The notes under the pieces were generated by a model, which searched no databases, was not told the DNA's origin, and saw only the letters and a list, made by a program, of their open reading frames with translations. From Candidatus Hungatella pullicola (GTDB taxonomy: Bacteria > Bacillota > Clostridia > Lachnospirales > Lachnospiraceae), in assembly GCA_019114305.1 (NCBI GenBank), contig DXFU01000072.1:1-40641 (forward strand): a stretch of 40,641 bases of DNA. Reading direction: 5' to 3'. Position 1 is the first letter of the stretch. Each line of letters starts with the position of its first letter. The translations under genes and the position numbers were made by a program. Below, in pieces: positions 15,200-23,436 of this stretch.

Positions 15200-17034
15200 T
15201 GGGCCAGCAGGTAAGGGAGAGGGCGAAGGGGGAGATACTGATAGTTCTCCTTTTTATGTCCTTTGCCTTTTTTATCAATAGGCAGATCCAGATCAAAGGC
15301 CTCTATATGGATGACCTGTATCTATGGTCCTGCTACGGGGAACAAAGCTTCCGGGAATTCGTTTTTCCCATAGGAAGCACCAGATTCCGCTTTGTTTACT
15401 ATCTGGCAGCGTGGCTGGAACTGGCTTTTGTGGGCAATCATATTACATGGTTTGTGCCTATCAATATTTTAGTGAACAGCTGCATTGCTTATACGGTTTA
15501 CCGCTTTGGAAGAACACTGTCCCGCAATGTAGTCATAGGTTTTGTCTGCGGATTTTTATATCTTCTGTCCCGTATGTCCTACTATCAGATCGGACAGGTA
15601 TATGGTCTGATGGAAAGTATGGCTTTATGGGGGGCGCTGGGAATTCTTTACTGTCTCTACTGCTGGATTGGAGAAGGGGAGGAGAAAAACAAAAAAAAAT
15701 ATCTTGGGCTGGCTTTGGGGCTTTATTTGGCTGTCTGCTTTGTTCATGAGAGGTACATGGCTCTTCTTCCATTGTTTTATCTTGCCTATATTATAAAAAA
15801 GGAAAAAAGGTTTATTCCCTGGCTGACAGTTACAGGTGCTTTTCTGGCTGTTCAGCTGGTACGGGTTCTGACAATAGGAACCATTGCTCCGGCAGGAACA
15901 GGAGGAACGGATGTCACCGATACCTTTCAAATAGGAGATGCGCTGAAATACGCGGTGAGCCAGGTGCTTTACATATTCGGCATCAATGCGGGGCCGGGCC
16001 ATTTAAATGGATACAGCTGGGGGGAATCTCCGTTCTGGATTCATATGCTGGTTTTGGCCGCTGATGTGTGTCTGGCCGTTTTTGTTCTGCTTTTTGTGAT
16101 GGAATTTATTGGGAATAAAAAGAGCCGTGGAAGATACATTGGAGTTACGCTTCTGTTTATTACTTTCATTGCCCTGTGCATTGGCTCCTCCAGCGTTACC
16201 ATACGAGTGGAAATGAGATGGGTTTATGTGTCCATGACTGCCGCATGGCTGTACGCTGCCTGGATATTCGGTGTTCTCACAAAGAAGCCGGAAAATCGGA
16301 TAAAGGGAGCCGGCCTGTATGTAAATGTAATCTGTATGGGTCTGATCCTTTTGTACCTGATTCTTATGCTTCCTGTGGAGGTGTTTTATCGGGGAAAATA
16401 CGAAAATCTTTATTTCTGGGCAGATCAGCAGAGATACAATTCTCTGGCTGAGGAGACTTATGAGACGTATGGGGAGGAGATTTTCGGAAAGCAGATTTAC
16501 ATTTTGGACAACTCTTATAATATGAGTGATTTCACTGCAAGAACCTATTTCAAAGAATTTGACAGAGACAGAAAGGCAGAAGGAACAGAGGTTCATTTTA
16601 TAGAGTCAATTGATGAAATCGGGCTGATCACTCCCAATATGCTGGTTCTGGAGGAGGATCCTGCCCATAATGCTTATAAGGATGTTACCTCTTTGGTAAA
16701 AGAGTTGAAATGTCAGTCTCAGTCGGGATATTACAGTGACGGCTGGATGGATGAGAAGGCATCGGTTCGGATTCTGGCAGGAAAAACCGGAACCATTGGA
16801 ATCAAATTCTATTATCCCGGTCAGCTGGAAGGACAGGAGACTTGTACCATCCGGATAAATGGCCAGGAGGAAATCATGGTTCCTATAACAGAGAGCAGCG
16901 TGGAAGCTGAAATTCAGGCAGAGCCCGGGCAATTTGTGGAACTGGAGTTTGACAATGATTTTTACTACCCGGAAGCTGGAGAGCAGAGAGGAGAATATCG
17001 GTTCTCCATGATTGTGGAATTTACGGCAGACTGA
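15199..17034 (+). CDS. Polytopic membrane protein, GT-C-like, with C-terminal outer domain
   Basis: A 611-residue protein with about eleven membrane helices followed by a soluble C-terminal domain (about 410-611) rich in predicted strands and probably outside the cell. Just after the first helix comes KGLYMDDLYLW (near residues 32-43): two acidic residues in the first outer loop, as in GT-C glycosyltransferases. I recognise no named family beyond this. It is translationally coupled to gmhA. It starts a row of four similar-sized membrane proteins that ends with a GtrB-like enzyme, which would supply lipid-linked sugar donors. A role as an extracytoplasmic glycosyltransferase is inferred. Confidence 0.7.
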   Translation: MGQQVRERAKGEILIVLLFMSFAFFINRQIQIKGLYMDDLYLWSCYGEQSFREFVFPIGSTRFRFVYYLAAWLELAFVGNHITWFVPINILVNSCIAYTVYRFGRTLSRNVVIGFVCGFLYLLSRMSYYQIGQVYGLMESMALWGALGILYCLYCWIGEGEEKNKKKYLGLALGLYLAVCFVHERYMALLPLFYLAYIIKKEKRFIPWLTVTGAFLAVQLVRVLTIGTIAPAGTGGTDVTDTFQIGDALKYAVSQVLYIFGINAGPGHLNGYSWGESPFWIHMLVLAADVCLAVFVLLFVMEFIGNKKSRGRYIGVTLLFITFIALCIGSSSVTIRVEMRWVYVSMTAAWLYAAWIFGVLTKKPENRIKGAGLYVNVICMGLILLYLILMLPVEVFYRGKYENLYFWADQQRYNSLAEETYETYGEEIFGKQIYILDNSYNMSDFTARTYFKEFDRDRKAEGTEVHFIESIDEIGLITPNMLVLEEDPAHNAYKDVTSLVKELKCQSQSGYYSDGWMDEKASVRILAGKTGTIGIKFYYPGQLEGQETCTIRINGQEEIMVPITESSVEAEIQAEPGQFVELEFDNDFYYPEAGEQRGEYRFSMIVEFTAD

Positions 17035-17050
17035 TGAGGCAGAGTTAAAA

Positions 17051-18433
17051 ATGAAAAAAAAATATTTGTATTATCTTTTTCCGCTGGCAGGAGTAATCTT
17101 CTGTCTGTGGTATCTTCATCTGGCAGTTGTTGATGTGGTCTATTCTGATTACATTCGCCTGGTAAACAGCTATCTGCCGGATGTGTGGAATCTGGATAAG
17201 TTTTTTGTTCCGGATGTTCTCACAAGAGTCCCTGCCAATTATCTGGGACGGATTATTAATGTGGAATTGTTTGGCTATAATTTAAACTTTGACCGTATCC
17301 TAGGTGTGATAGGGCTGGGGCTGTCCGCTCTTGTGATCGCCAGGTTTTGTCTGAGAAAGAGGATTGGCTTAGGATGGCTTGCCATTCTTATGATCGTCAT
17401 GTTCAGCTTAAATAAATGGGAAATGTTGATTAATGGAAGCGGCTGGCCCCATTTTATGGCATTTGCCGGTTTTTACTATCACTACCATGTGATGGATCGG
17501 GTTTGGGCAGGACAGGAGAGAAACTATGACAGGAAGCTGTTGATTTTTCTTCCTCTGTTTAATGTAATTTTTATTGCCGGACCTTACTGTGCCATCTATT
17601 CTGTAACTGTAATTCTGGCCAGTGGTTTTCTCTTTTTTATTGGAAAGTCCTGCAGGAAGAAAGAGGACAACCGTTGGCTGATATATGCCGGTGTGATGCT
17701 GGCAGCTCTTTTGCTTTATATGGTCAGCAATTCCTTTGCGGTGGAGGATCATGCAGCGCCGGCCGACACAACTTTGCTTCAGCAGCTGATGGATACGCCT
17801 GGATACTTTATCCGATTTCTGCTTACCTCCTTTTCCTCTATGGTAATCGGTATTGAGAGAGCTCTTCTTGTGTTCAGTACAAATCTTCCGTTTATGGTGC
17901 TGGGAGGACTGGTAATAGTGGCCTACATTCTGGCTCTGTGGCTTAACTGGCACTATCGGCTGTACAAAGAAACCATAGTGCCTTTGATTCTTCTGATATC
18001 AGGAGGATTGAACCATGTTCTGGTTCTTCTTTCCCGCTGGATTTTTCTCCAGGAAAATTACGGAGCCAGTTCCAGATATGCCCTTCAGTTTCAGGCTGGT
18101 ATTCTTGGAATTATTATTACCTTTGCTCTGGTATGGAAGAAAATGAAGAAGGATAAAGTATATGTGATCCGGGGAGCGGCAGCTGCCGTATGCATTATGT
18201 TTGTGATAGGAAATGGATATACCACCTATCATGAGTGGCTGAAGGCCCCGGACAGAAAGGCTTCTTTTGAAAGTATGAGAGAGATGGCCCTGGATTTTGA
18301 GAACAGGACAGATGACGAGCTGAGAGGCAAATTTGAATACCGAATGAGTACGCCGGGAAGCGGCGCGGCGGTTCGAAAGGCCCTTACAATTTTAAAAGAA
18401 AACGGCTGGAATGTTTTTCGGGAGGAAAACTAA
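17051..18433 (+). CDS. Polytopic membrane protein, possible GT-C glycosyltransferase
   Basis: A 460-residue protein with about ten hydrophobic helices. It starts MKKKYLYYLFPLAG; the ATG at 17051 is preceded by GAGGCAGAG, while an in-frame upstream frame from 17012 overlaps the previous gene and lacks a site. After the first helix lies VVYSDYIRLVNSYLPD, a first-outer-loop acidic motif of the kind seen in GT-C enzymes, though with only one aspartate in the core. The short C-terminal part is soluble. No specific family is recognised. Its position between two related membrane proteins suggests a role in the same polymer decoration. Confidence 0.65.
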   Translation: MKKKYLYYLFPLAGVIFCLWYLHLAVVDVVYSDYIRLVNSYLPDVWNLDKFFVPDVLTRVPANYLGRIINVELFGYNLNFDRILGVIGLGLSALVIARFCLRKRIGLGWLAILMIVMFSLNKWEMLINGSGWPHFMAFAGFYYHYHVMDRVWAGQERNYDRKLLIFLPLFNVIFIAGPYCAIYSVTVILASGFLFFIGKSCRKKEDNRWLIYAGVMLAALLLYMVSNSFAVEDHAAPADTTLLQQLMDTPGYFIRFLLTSFSSMVIGIERALLVFSTNLPFMVLGGLVIVAYILALWLNWHYRLYKETIVPLILLISGGLNHVLVLLSRWIFLQENYGASSRYALQFQAGILGIIITFALVWKKMKKDKVYVIRGAAAAVCIMFVIGNGYTTYHEWLKAPDRKASFESMREMALDFENRTDDELRGKFEYRMSTPGSGAAVRKALTILKENGWNVFREEN

Positions 18434-18455
18434 TGCCAGCTGAAGGTAGTGACAT

Positions 18456-20738
18456 ATGATAACTGGAAAATTACAAAAAGAGAGAATGTTTCTGATTCTG
18501 TTTGCAGCAGCCTGTCTGGGAGCGGTATGGTTTTCCTGGGACAGACTTATGGCAGACGGGCTTTTGACCTGGCATATGGAGCAGGCGGAATATGGAGAGA
18601 TGGCAAAGGAGACAGGTGTTCTCTTTTGTCTGTTTCTCCTTATCTGGACTGTGGCAGGAAAACGGAGAATTGCCGGTGGACTTAGTGCGGCGGCGGCTTT
18701 TGTATTCTGCTGGGCTCACCAGATAGCCCTCCCTTTGGCGGTATCGGGAATCTATCTTCTTTATATTGGGGAATTGGGCCGCAGGCTGAGAACTATGGTA
18801 TTTCGTCTGCCGGATTCCGATGGAGCTGCAGCTGACTTCCTGGCAGGCAGCTGCAGTCTGATCTGTATATTCTGCCTTATGTCTCTGGGCGGAATTGGAG
18901 CCATTCCATGGCTTCAGGGCTTTTCTTTGGTGACAGGAATGCTTTTGGTGGGAGCCAGATTGGCAGAGAAAAGAAATAGGTACCATGCAGGAAGAGAGGA
19001 AGGACGGCTTTCTTTTGCCTTCTGTTTTTCAATGGCTGTTATTTTCACCATGGTATGCCTGCAGGCGGGAAGAATGAATATTGCTTTGGATTTTGACAGT
19101 TTGTGGTACGGTGTAAGAGCTCCTTATATTCTGGATAATGGAAGGGGATTTTATGAAAATCTGGGCACAATAGGAATTGTATATACCTATTCAAAGGGTT
19201 TTGAGATACTGACTCTTCCGCTGTCTGGACTTCCGTCTTACAGTTTCCTTATTTCTTTTAATCTGTGGCTGGCAGCAGGAATACTGGCATTGGCTTATTC
19301 AATGGCCCGTCATTTTATGAGCCGGGAATTGGCCGTTTTCCTGTCCGCATTCCTTTCTGCGGTGCCTGGAATTATGAATATGACAGTAACCGCCAAAACC
19401 GATATTGCTACGTTGATGTTTCAGGTGGTAATGCTTTTTTATATGATCCGGTATTTGGCAGAGGGAAAAGAACAGTTTCGGTATTTGTTTTATAGTAGTG
19501 CCGCTTTTTTCCTTACTTGGACTTTGAAGCCAACAGCTATGGTTTTTTCTACAGCAGTGCTGGGGATGAGCGGTTTGTTCCTGATCGTTCGGGGTCAGCT
19601 TCCTACATGGAGACTGAAAGAACTGGCCGGCTCCTTTCTGATGCTGGCATTGAGCTTGGGAGCGCTGGCGGGAGTGTGGGCCAGAACTATTATAATTACT
19701 GGCCTTCCTGTCACTTCTGTTTTCTCTTCTATTCTCACTAAGCTTGGATTTGAGATGAAATATCCCTTCAATGTAAATAAGCTCCCCAACAACGGAGCAT
19801 ATGTGGAAGCGGGAGATCAGATCAGCTTTTTCCTGAAGAGGCTTTTCTGTTTCTTTTTCCTGCCAGAGGGGGTGGATATGGAACATGTGATTCTTGCCTG
19901 GGGAGGGTTTGTCCTCGCGATTCTGTTTTTCTTGTGGATTTATCTGAAGGTATGTGAGAAAAATGGGGGCAGGCAGGAGAATACTTTGTTTTCCGGATAT
20001 TTTAAAACAGTCTTTATCCCATTTCTTTTGGTGAATCTGGTAAGCCTGTATATGCTGGTTCAGGTAGACGGCAATTACTTTATGCTGCTCTATTTTCTGT
20101 CAGCTTTTTTAGGATTTTACGGTCTGTCTCAGGTGAAAAGCAGATTTACCAGAAGGGGAGTCTGTATTATTCTCCTTCCTGTTCTTGGATTTCTTGTTCT
20201 GTCTACATCTTTGACTAACTGGAGCTGGACCATAGGATATTCGCCGATCTCCTGGAATCACATGGGATATTACAATCACATGGAAGCGGAAAAAGCCAAG
20301 ATGGAAGCTTCCGGAAATGGTCAAATCTGGGATATTTTGGCTGAGGATCCCAGAAACCGGCTGATTGCCATTGGACCTCACCCAGACATTCTTTCTTTTC
20401 CGTGCAGCGCCCAGTCTTATGATGATGTGACAGGAACCTGGGGCAATGTAGTTTTGGTAAAGAAAATGGATTATTTTGTGGAATTTATGGACTATGCCCA
20501 GACAGATTATATCTACGCGAAAGCAGGCTATATGGGGGAAGAGGAACGGTGCTACACCCTGGTCAGAGACCTGATTGAGTATGGAAAGCTGGTTCCGGTA
20601 TGCTATGAAAATGGGAATATGCTGGCAAAGGTAGATATAGACGGAGAATATGATCAGGAGTCCCAGGCGGCGTTGACAGAGTTCTATAAATGTTATATAA
20701 AGAAAGATGTAGAAAACACGGGAGGAGAAAGTGAATGA
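18456..20738 (+). CDS. Large polytopic membrane protein, GT-C-like
   Basis: A 760-residue protein with about fourteen membrane helices and a soluble C-terminal end of about 130 residues. A central stretch, LDFDSLWYGVRAPYILD (near residues 210-226), resembles the acidic outer-loop motif of GT-C proteins, where aspartates precede an aromatic pair; an N-terminal extension of about six helices precedes it. The ribosome site (GAAGGT at 18442-18447) is weak, so the start could also be an internal ATG at 18486. It overlaps the next gene by 4 bases (ATGA). Specific function is not recognised. Confidence 0.65.
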   Translation: MITGKLQKERMFLILFAAACLGAVWFSWDRLMADGLLTWHMEQAEYGEMAKETGVLFCLFLLIWTVAGKRRIAGGLSAAAAFVFCWAHQIALPLAVSGIYLLYIGELGRRLRTMVFRLPDSDGAAADFLAGSCSLICIFCLMSLGGIGAIPWLQGFSLVTGMLLVGARLAEKRNRYHAGREEGRLSFAFCFSMAVIFTMVCLQAGRMNIALDFDSLWYGVRAPYILDNGRGFYENLGTIGIVYTYSKGFEILTLPLSGLPSYSFLISFNLWLAAGILALAYSMARHFMSRELAVFLSAFLSAVPGIMNMTVTAKTDIATLMFQVVMLFYMIRYLAEGKEQFRYLFYSSAAFFLTWTLKPTAMVFSTAVLGMSGLFLIVRGQLPTWRLKELAGSFLMLALSLGALAGVWARTIIITGLPVTSVFSSILTKLGFEMKYPFNVNKLPNNGAYVEAGDQISFFLKRLFCFFFLPEGVDMEHVILAWGGFVLAILFFLWIYLKVCEKNGGRQENTLFSGYFKTVFIPFLLVNLVSLYMLVQVDGNYFMLLYFLSAFLGFYGLSQVKSRFTRRGVCIILLPVLGFLVLSTSLTNWSWTIGYSPISWNHMGYYNHMEAEKAKMEASGNGQIWDILAEDPRNRLIAIGPHPDILSFPCSAQSYDDVTGTWGNVVLVKKMDYFVEFMDYAQTDYIYAKAGYMGEEERCYTLVRDLIEYGKLVPVCYENGNMLAKVDIDGEYDQESQAALTEFYKCYIKKDVENTGGESE

Positions 20739-22318
20739 AACAGAAAGTAAAGATAGGAACAACGTTGGTATTTGCGTGTTTTCTGGTTTATCTGATTCTG
20801 CAGTTTACCAAGGTGTTTGTATACTATGATGATTTTGGCTATTTGTCCCTGAGCTACGGCAATACTGTGCCTGATGTGGTGGGATCCCAGTTTAATCTGA
20901 TCCAGCTGATTGAATTTATGGGAAAGCATTATCTGTATTCTAATGGACGGCTTTTGTATCTGTTTTTGTTCCCCTTTGTCTATATGATGGGAGGACTTAC
21001 AGGAGTACAGGTGTTTATGGCCCTTTCAGTGCTGGCAGTGCTGGTGCTGGCCTGGTATCTGGCCTATGTTCATTGCCCTCAGAAGGGCTGGGGGGCTGCT
21101 GCTATGGCAGTCTTCATTTGCTTGCTGTACGGTTCCATTGGAATTATGATTCAGCGCCTGGGAACTTACTGGTATGCAGCCAGCTTTCTCTATGTTGTTC
21201 CGGCTATCCCATTCCTTTTGCTGTCTTTTTGTTACTATGATACTATAGACCGTGAGCCTGGAGGAATCAGGAAGGCTGTGTGTATTGTGCTGGCAGTACT
21301 CACCTGTTTTTCACAGGAGGAGTGGCTGGTGGCGGGAATTGCTTTGGTTCTTATGATTCTTGGGTATAAAAAATGGAAGAAAAAACCAATCAAAGCTTAT
21401 GACTGGGGAGTGCTGGCTGCTTCAGTAACTGCTTCTCTTCCCATTCTTACTTCTCCTGCGGTGCGGATGCGCATGGACAATAACAGTCAGTTTGCCAGCC
21501 TCAGCTTTGGAGAGAAGATTATAACCAATGTGGAAACTATCCTGAACCTGTTCTTTTCCGCAGACAATCGAAATTACCTTTCTCTGCTTTTGGTTATGCT
21601 CTTCGTTATGGCTCTTTATATGGCGGTACGTGGAAAAAAACTGAAAGTATTAAACTGGTTTTATGTAATTTTTACTGTGATTACAGGTGTTTACCTCTAT
21701 CTTAAAGTTTATAAGTTTGTATGGGGACAAGGAGGATATTCCACTCCTATGTTGTGGATGCTTTCCATCTATCTTATAGTTACGGCCACCCAGATTTATC
21801 GTCTGCTTTATCAAGAGAATGGCCTGCTTATGGGGATGGTGTTTACCTGCTCCCTCCTTACGCTGGCTTGCTTAGTTGTAGTCCCGGAGATTCCTCCCAG
21901 AGTTATGCTTCCCTTTATGTACCTGTCTTTCGGATTATTTGCGTGGCTGTTTTCTCTGATAGCCTTAAACAGCCGCTTTCCAGTGATTTTTGGGGCCGTG
22001 GGAGTGGCAGCTGCGGTTCTCATAGGTGTGCCGAATATGAGGAACATTTACAGGGGCTACAGTGCCAATTACCAAATCCATAGGATCAATGACCGTCTCA
22101 TACGGGAGAACGTACAGCGGATTCGCCAGGGAGAGGAAATTTCTTCTATTTCCCTTTATCAGAATGTAGATCCTTTGTGCAGCTGTGAAATGGTTTATAA
22201 CGAGAACTTCAGCTACATGATTTACTGGATGGATGAGTATTACGATCTTCCCGATACAGTTGAGTTGAATTACGAACCGGTTACGGATTTTCCGAAGCTG
22301 ATTCAGGAATATAAGTAG
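20735..22318 (+). CDS. Polytopic membrane protein, DUF6056-like / GT-C-like
   Basis: A 527-residue protein with about ten to eleven membrane helices. VFVYYDDFGYLSLSYG (near residues 28-43) follows the first helix and supplies the paired aspartates expected for a GT-C-type outer loop; similar YDDF motifs occur in DUF6056 proteins. The C-terminal 100 residues are soluble and contain NDRLIRENVQRI and a CSCEMVYNEN segment with two close cysteines. The GGAGGAGAAAG site at 20721-20731 is strong, and the ATG overlaps the previous stop. The gene just after it encodes a GtrB-like enzyme. Enzymatic role is inferred from motif and context. Confidence 0.68.
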   Translation: MKQKVKIGTTLVFACFLVYLILQFTKVFVYYDDFGYLSLSYGNTVPDVVGSQFNLIQLIEFMGKHYLYSNGRLLYLFLFPFVYMMGGLTGVQVFMALSVLAVLVLAWYLAYVHCPQKGWGAAAMAVFICLLYGSIGIMIQRLGTYWYAASFLYVVPAIPFLLLSFCYYDTIDREPGGIRKAVCIVLAVLTCFSQEEWLVAGIALVLMILGYKKWKKKPIKAYDWGVLAASVTASLPILTSPAVRMRMDNNSQFASLSFGEKIITNVETILNLFFSADNRNYLSLLLVMLFVMALYMAVRGKKLKVLNWFYVIFTVITGVYLYLKVYKFVWGQGGYSTPMLWMLSIYLIVTATQIYRLLYQENGLLMGMVFTCSLLTLACLVVVPEIPPRVMLPFMYLSFGLFAWLFSLIALNSRFPVIFGAVGVAAAVLIGVPNMRNIYRGYSANYQIHRINDRLIRENVQRIRQGEEISSISLYQNVDPLCSCEMVYNENFSYMIYWMDEYYDLPDTVELNYEPVTDFPKLIQEYK

Positions 22319-22332
22319 CAAAGGAGAATGAC

Positions 22333-23277
22333 ATGAGAAAGAAATTATCAGTAGTGGTATCCTGCTATAATGAAGAATTGGCCCTGCGGCAGTTTTATAA
22401 AGAAACCAGCCAGGTATTGAAAAGTCTTCCCTGGGATTACGAACTGATCTTTGTGAATGACGGAAGTCAAGATGGAAGTCTGGATATATTAAACCAGCTG
22501 GCAGATGAGGACGAAAGGGTAAAGGTAATTGCTTTTTCCAGAAACTTTGGCCATGAGGCCGCCATGATTGCCGGCCTGGATTACAGCAGCGGAGACGGTA
22601 TCGTTTGTATGGATGCAGATCTGCAGCATCCGCCGGAATGTATTCCCTCCATTGTGGAAGCATTCCAGGAGGGATACCATGTAATTAATATGGTTCGAAC
22701 AAAAAATGAATCTGCGGGAAAATTCAAAAATTTTGCTTCCTCCTCATTCTACCGCCTTATAAATGTTCTTTCTGATGTAAAATTTGAGCCTAACGCTTCA
22801 GACTTTTTTGGGATTTCCAGAAAGGCATCCAAAGTTTTAAAGGATCATTACAGAGAAAAAGTAAGATTTTTGAGAGGATATGTACAGAATATTGGATTTA
22901 AACGGAAGAATATAGAGTATGAAGCGCGTTCCAGAGTGGCGGGAGAAAGTAAATACAGTATTAAAAAGCTGATTACTTTTTCCGTCAATACCATTATGTG
23001 TTTTTCTAATCTGCCCCTGAAGCTGGGGATTTATGCCGGCGCCATTGCGGGAATATTAGGTCTGGCAGTTATGATTTATACCATATGGAGCTGGGCTCAG
23101 GTAGGAACTCCCAACGGCTATGCCACAATTACAGTGCTTATCTGTTTTATGTTTGCTGTTTTATTCCTCATTGTGGGAATCATCGGAAATTACATTGCGA
23201 TTCTGTTTGCGGAGCTGAAGGATCGGCCTATTTATATTGTGGGAGAAACAAGAAATTTTAATGAGGAAGAAGAATGA
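22333..23277 (+). CDS. GtrB-like polyprenyl-phosphate glycosyltransferase (GT2)
   Basis: A 314-residue GT2 enzyme with two C-terminal membrane helices (about 228-255 and 265-292). The catalytic domain has SVVVSCYNEE (6-15), FVNDGSQDGS (40-49), FSRNFGHEAAMIAGLDYSSGD and CMDADLQHPP (92-101), the full pattern of bactoprenol glucosyltransferases such as GtrB and YfdH. Such enzymes move a sugar from a nucleotide donor to undecaprenyl phosphate for use outside by GT-C enzymes. GGAGAATGAC precedes the start. It is the last gene of the operon and ends just before a terminator. The donor may be UDP-glucose or another sugar; GDP-heptose made upstream is an untested possibility. Confidence 0.9.
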   Translation: MRKKLSVVVSCYNEELALRQFYKETSQVLKSLPWDYELIFVNDGSQDGSLDILNQLADEDERVKVIAFSRNFGHEAAMIAGLDYSSGDGIVCMDADLQHPPECIPSIVEAFQEGYHVINMVRTKNESAGKFKNFASSSFYRLINVLSDVKFEPNASDFFGISRKASKVLKDHYREKVRFLRGYVQNIGFKRKNIEYEARSRVAGESKYSIKKLITFSVNTIMCFSNLPLKLGIYAGAIAGILGLAVMIYTIWSWAQVGTPNGYATITVLICFMFAVLFLIVGIIGNYIAILFAELKDRPIYIVGETRNFNEEEE

Positions 23278-23325
23278 GAAACAGCCAATAGAACGGATTC
23301 CCTCAATCATATTGGACAAAAAAAC

Positions 23326-23375
23326 AAGGAGCAGAAAAACCAATCTGACAATGTTGGATCCGTTTTCTGCTCCTT
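23326..23375. terminator. Bidirectional intrinsic terminator between convergent operons
   Basis: A 13-bp perfect stem (AAGGAGCAGAAAA at 23326-23338 with TTTTCTGCTCCTT at 23363-23375) and a 24-base loop that can itself pair CCAA with TTGG. On the minus strand a run of seven T residues follows, so it mainly serves the lysozyme gene; the plus-strand T tract is weaker. Confidence 0.85.
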
Positions 23376-23436
23376 ATTCTTATTTCATTTGGGACATTCC
23401 ACCTATCAACCAATGGATAGAACGGATTATCCTATT

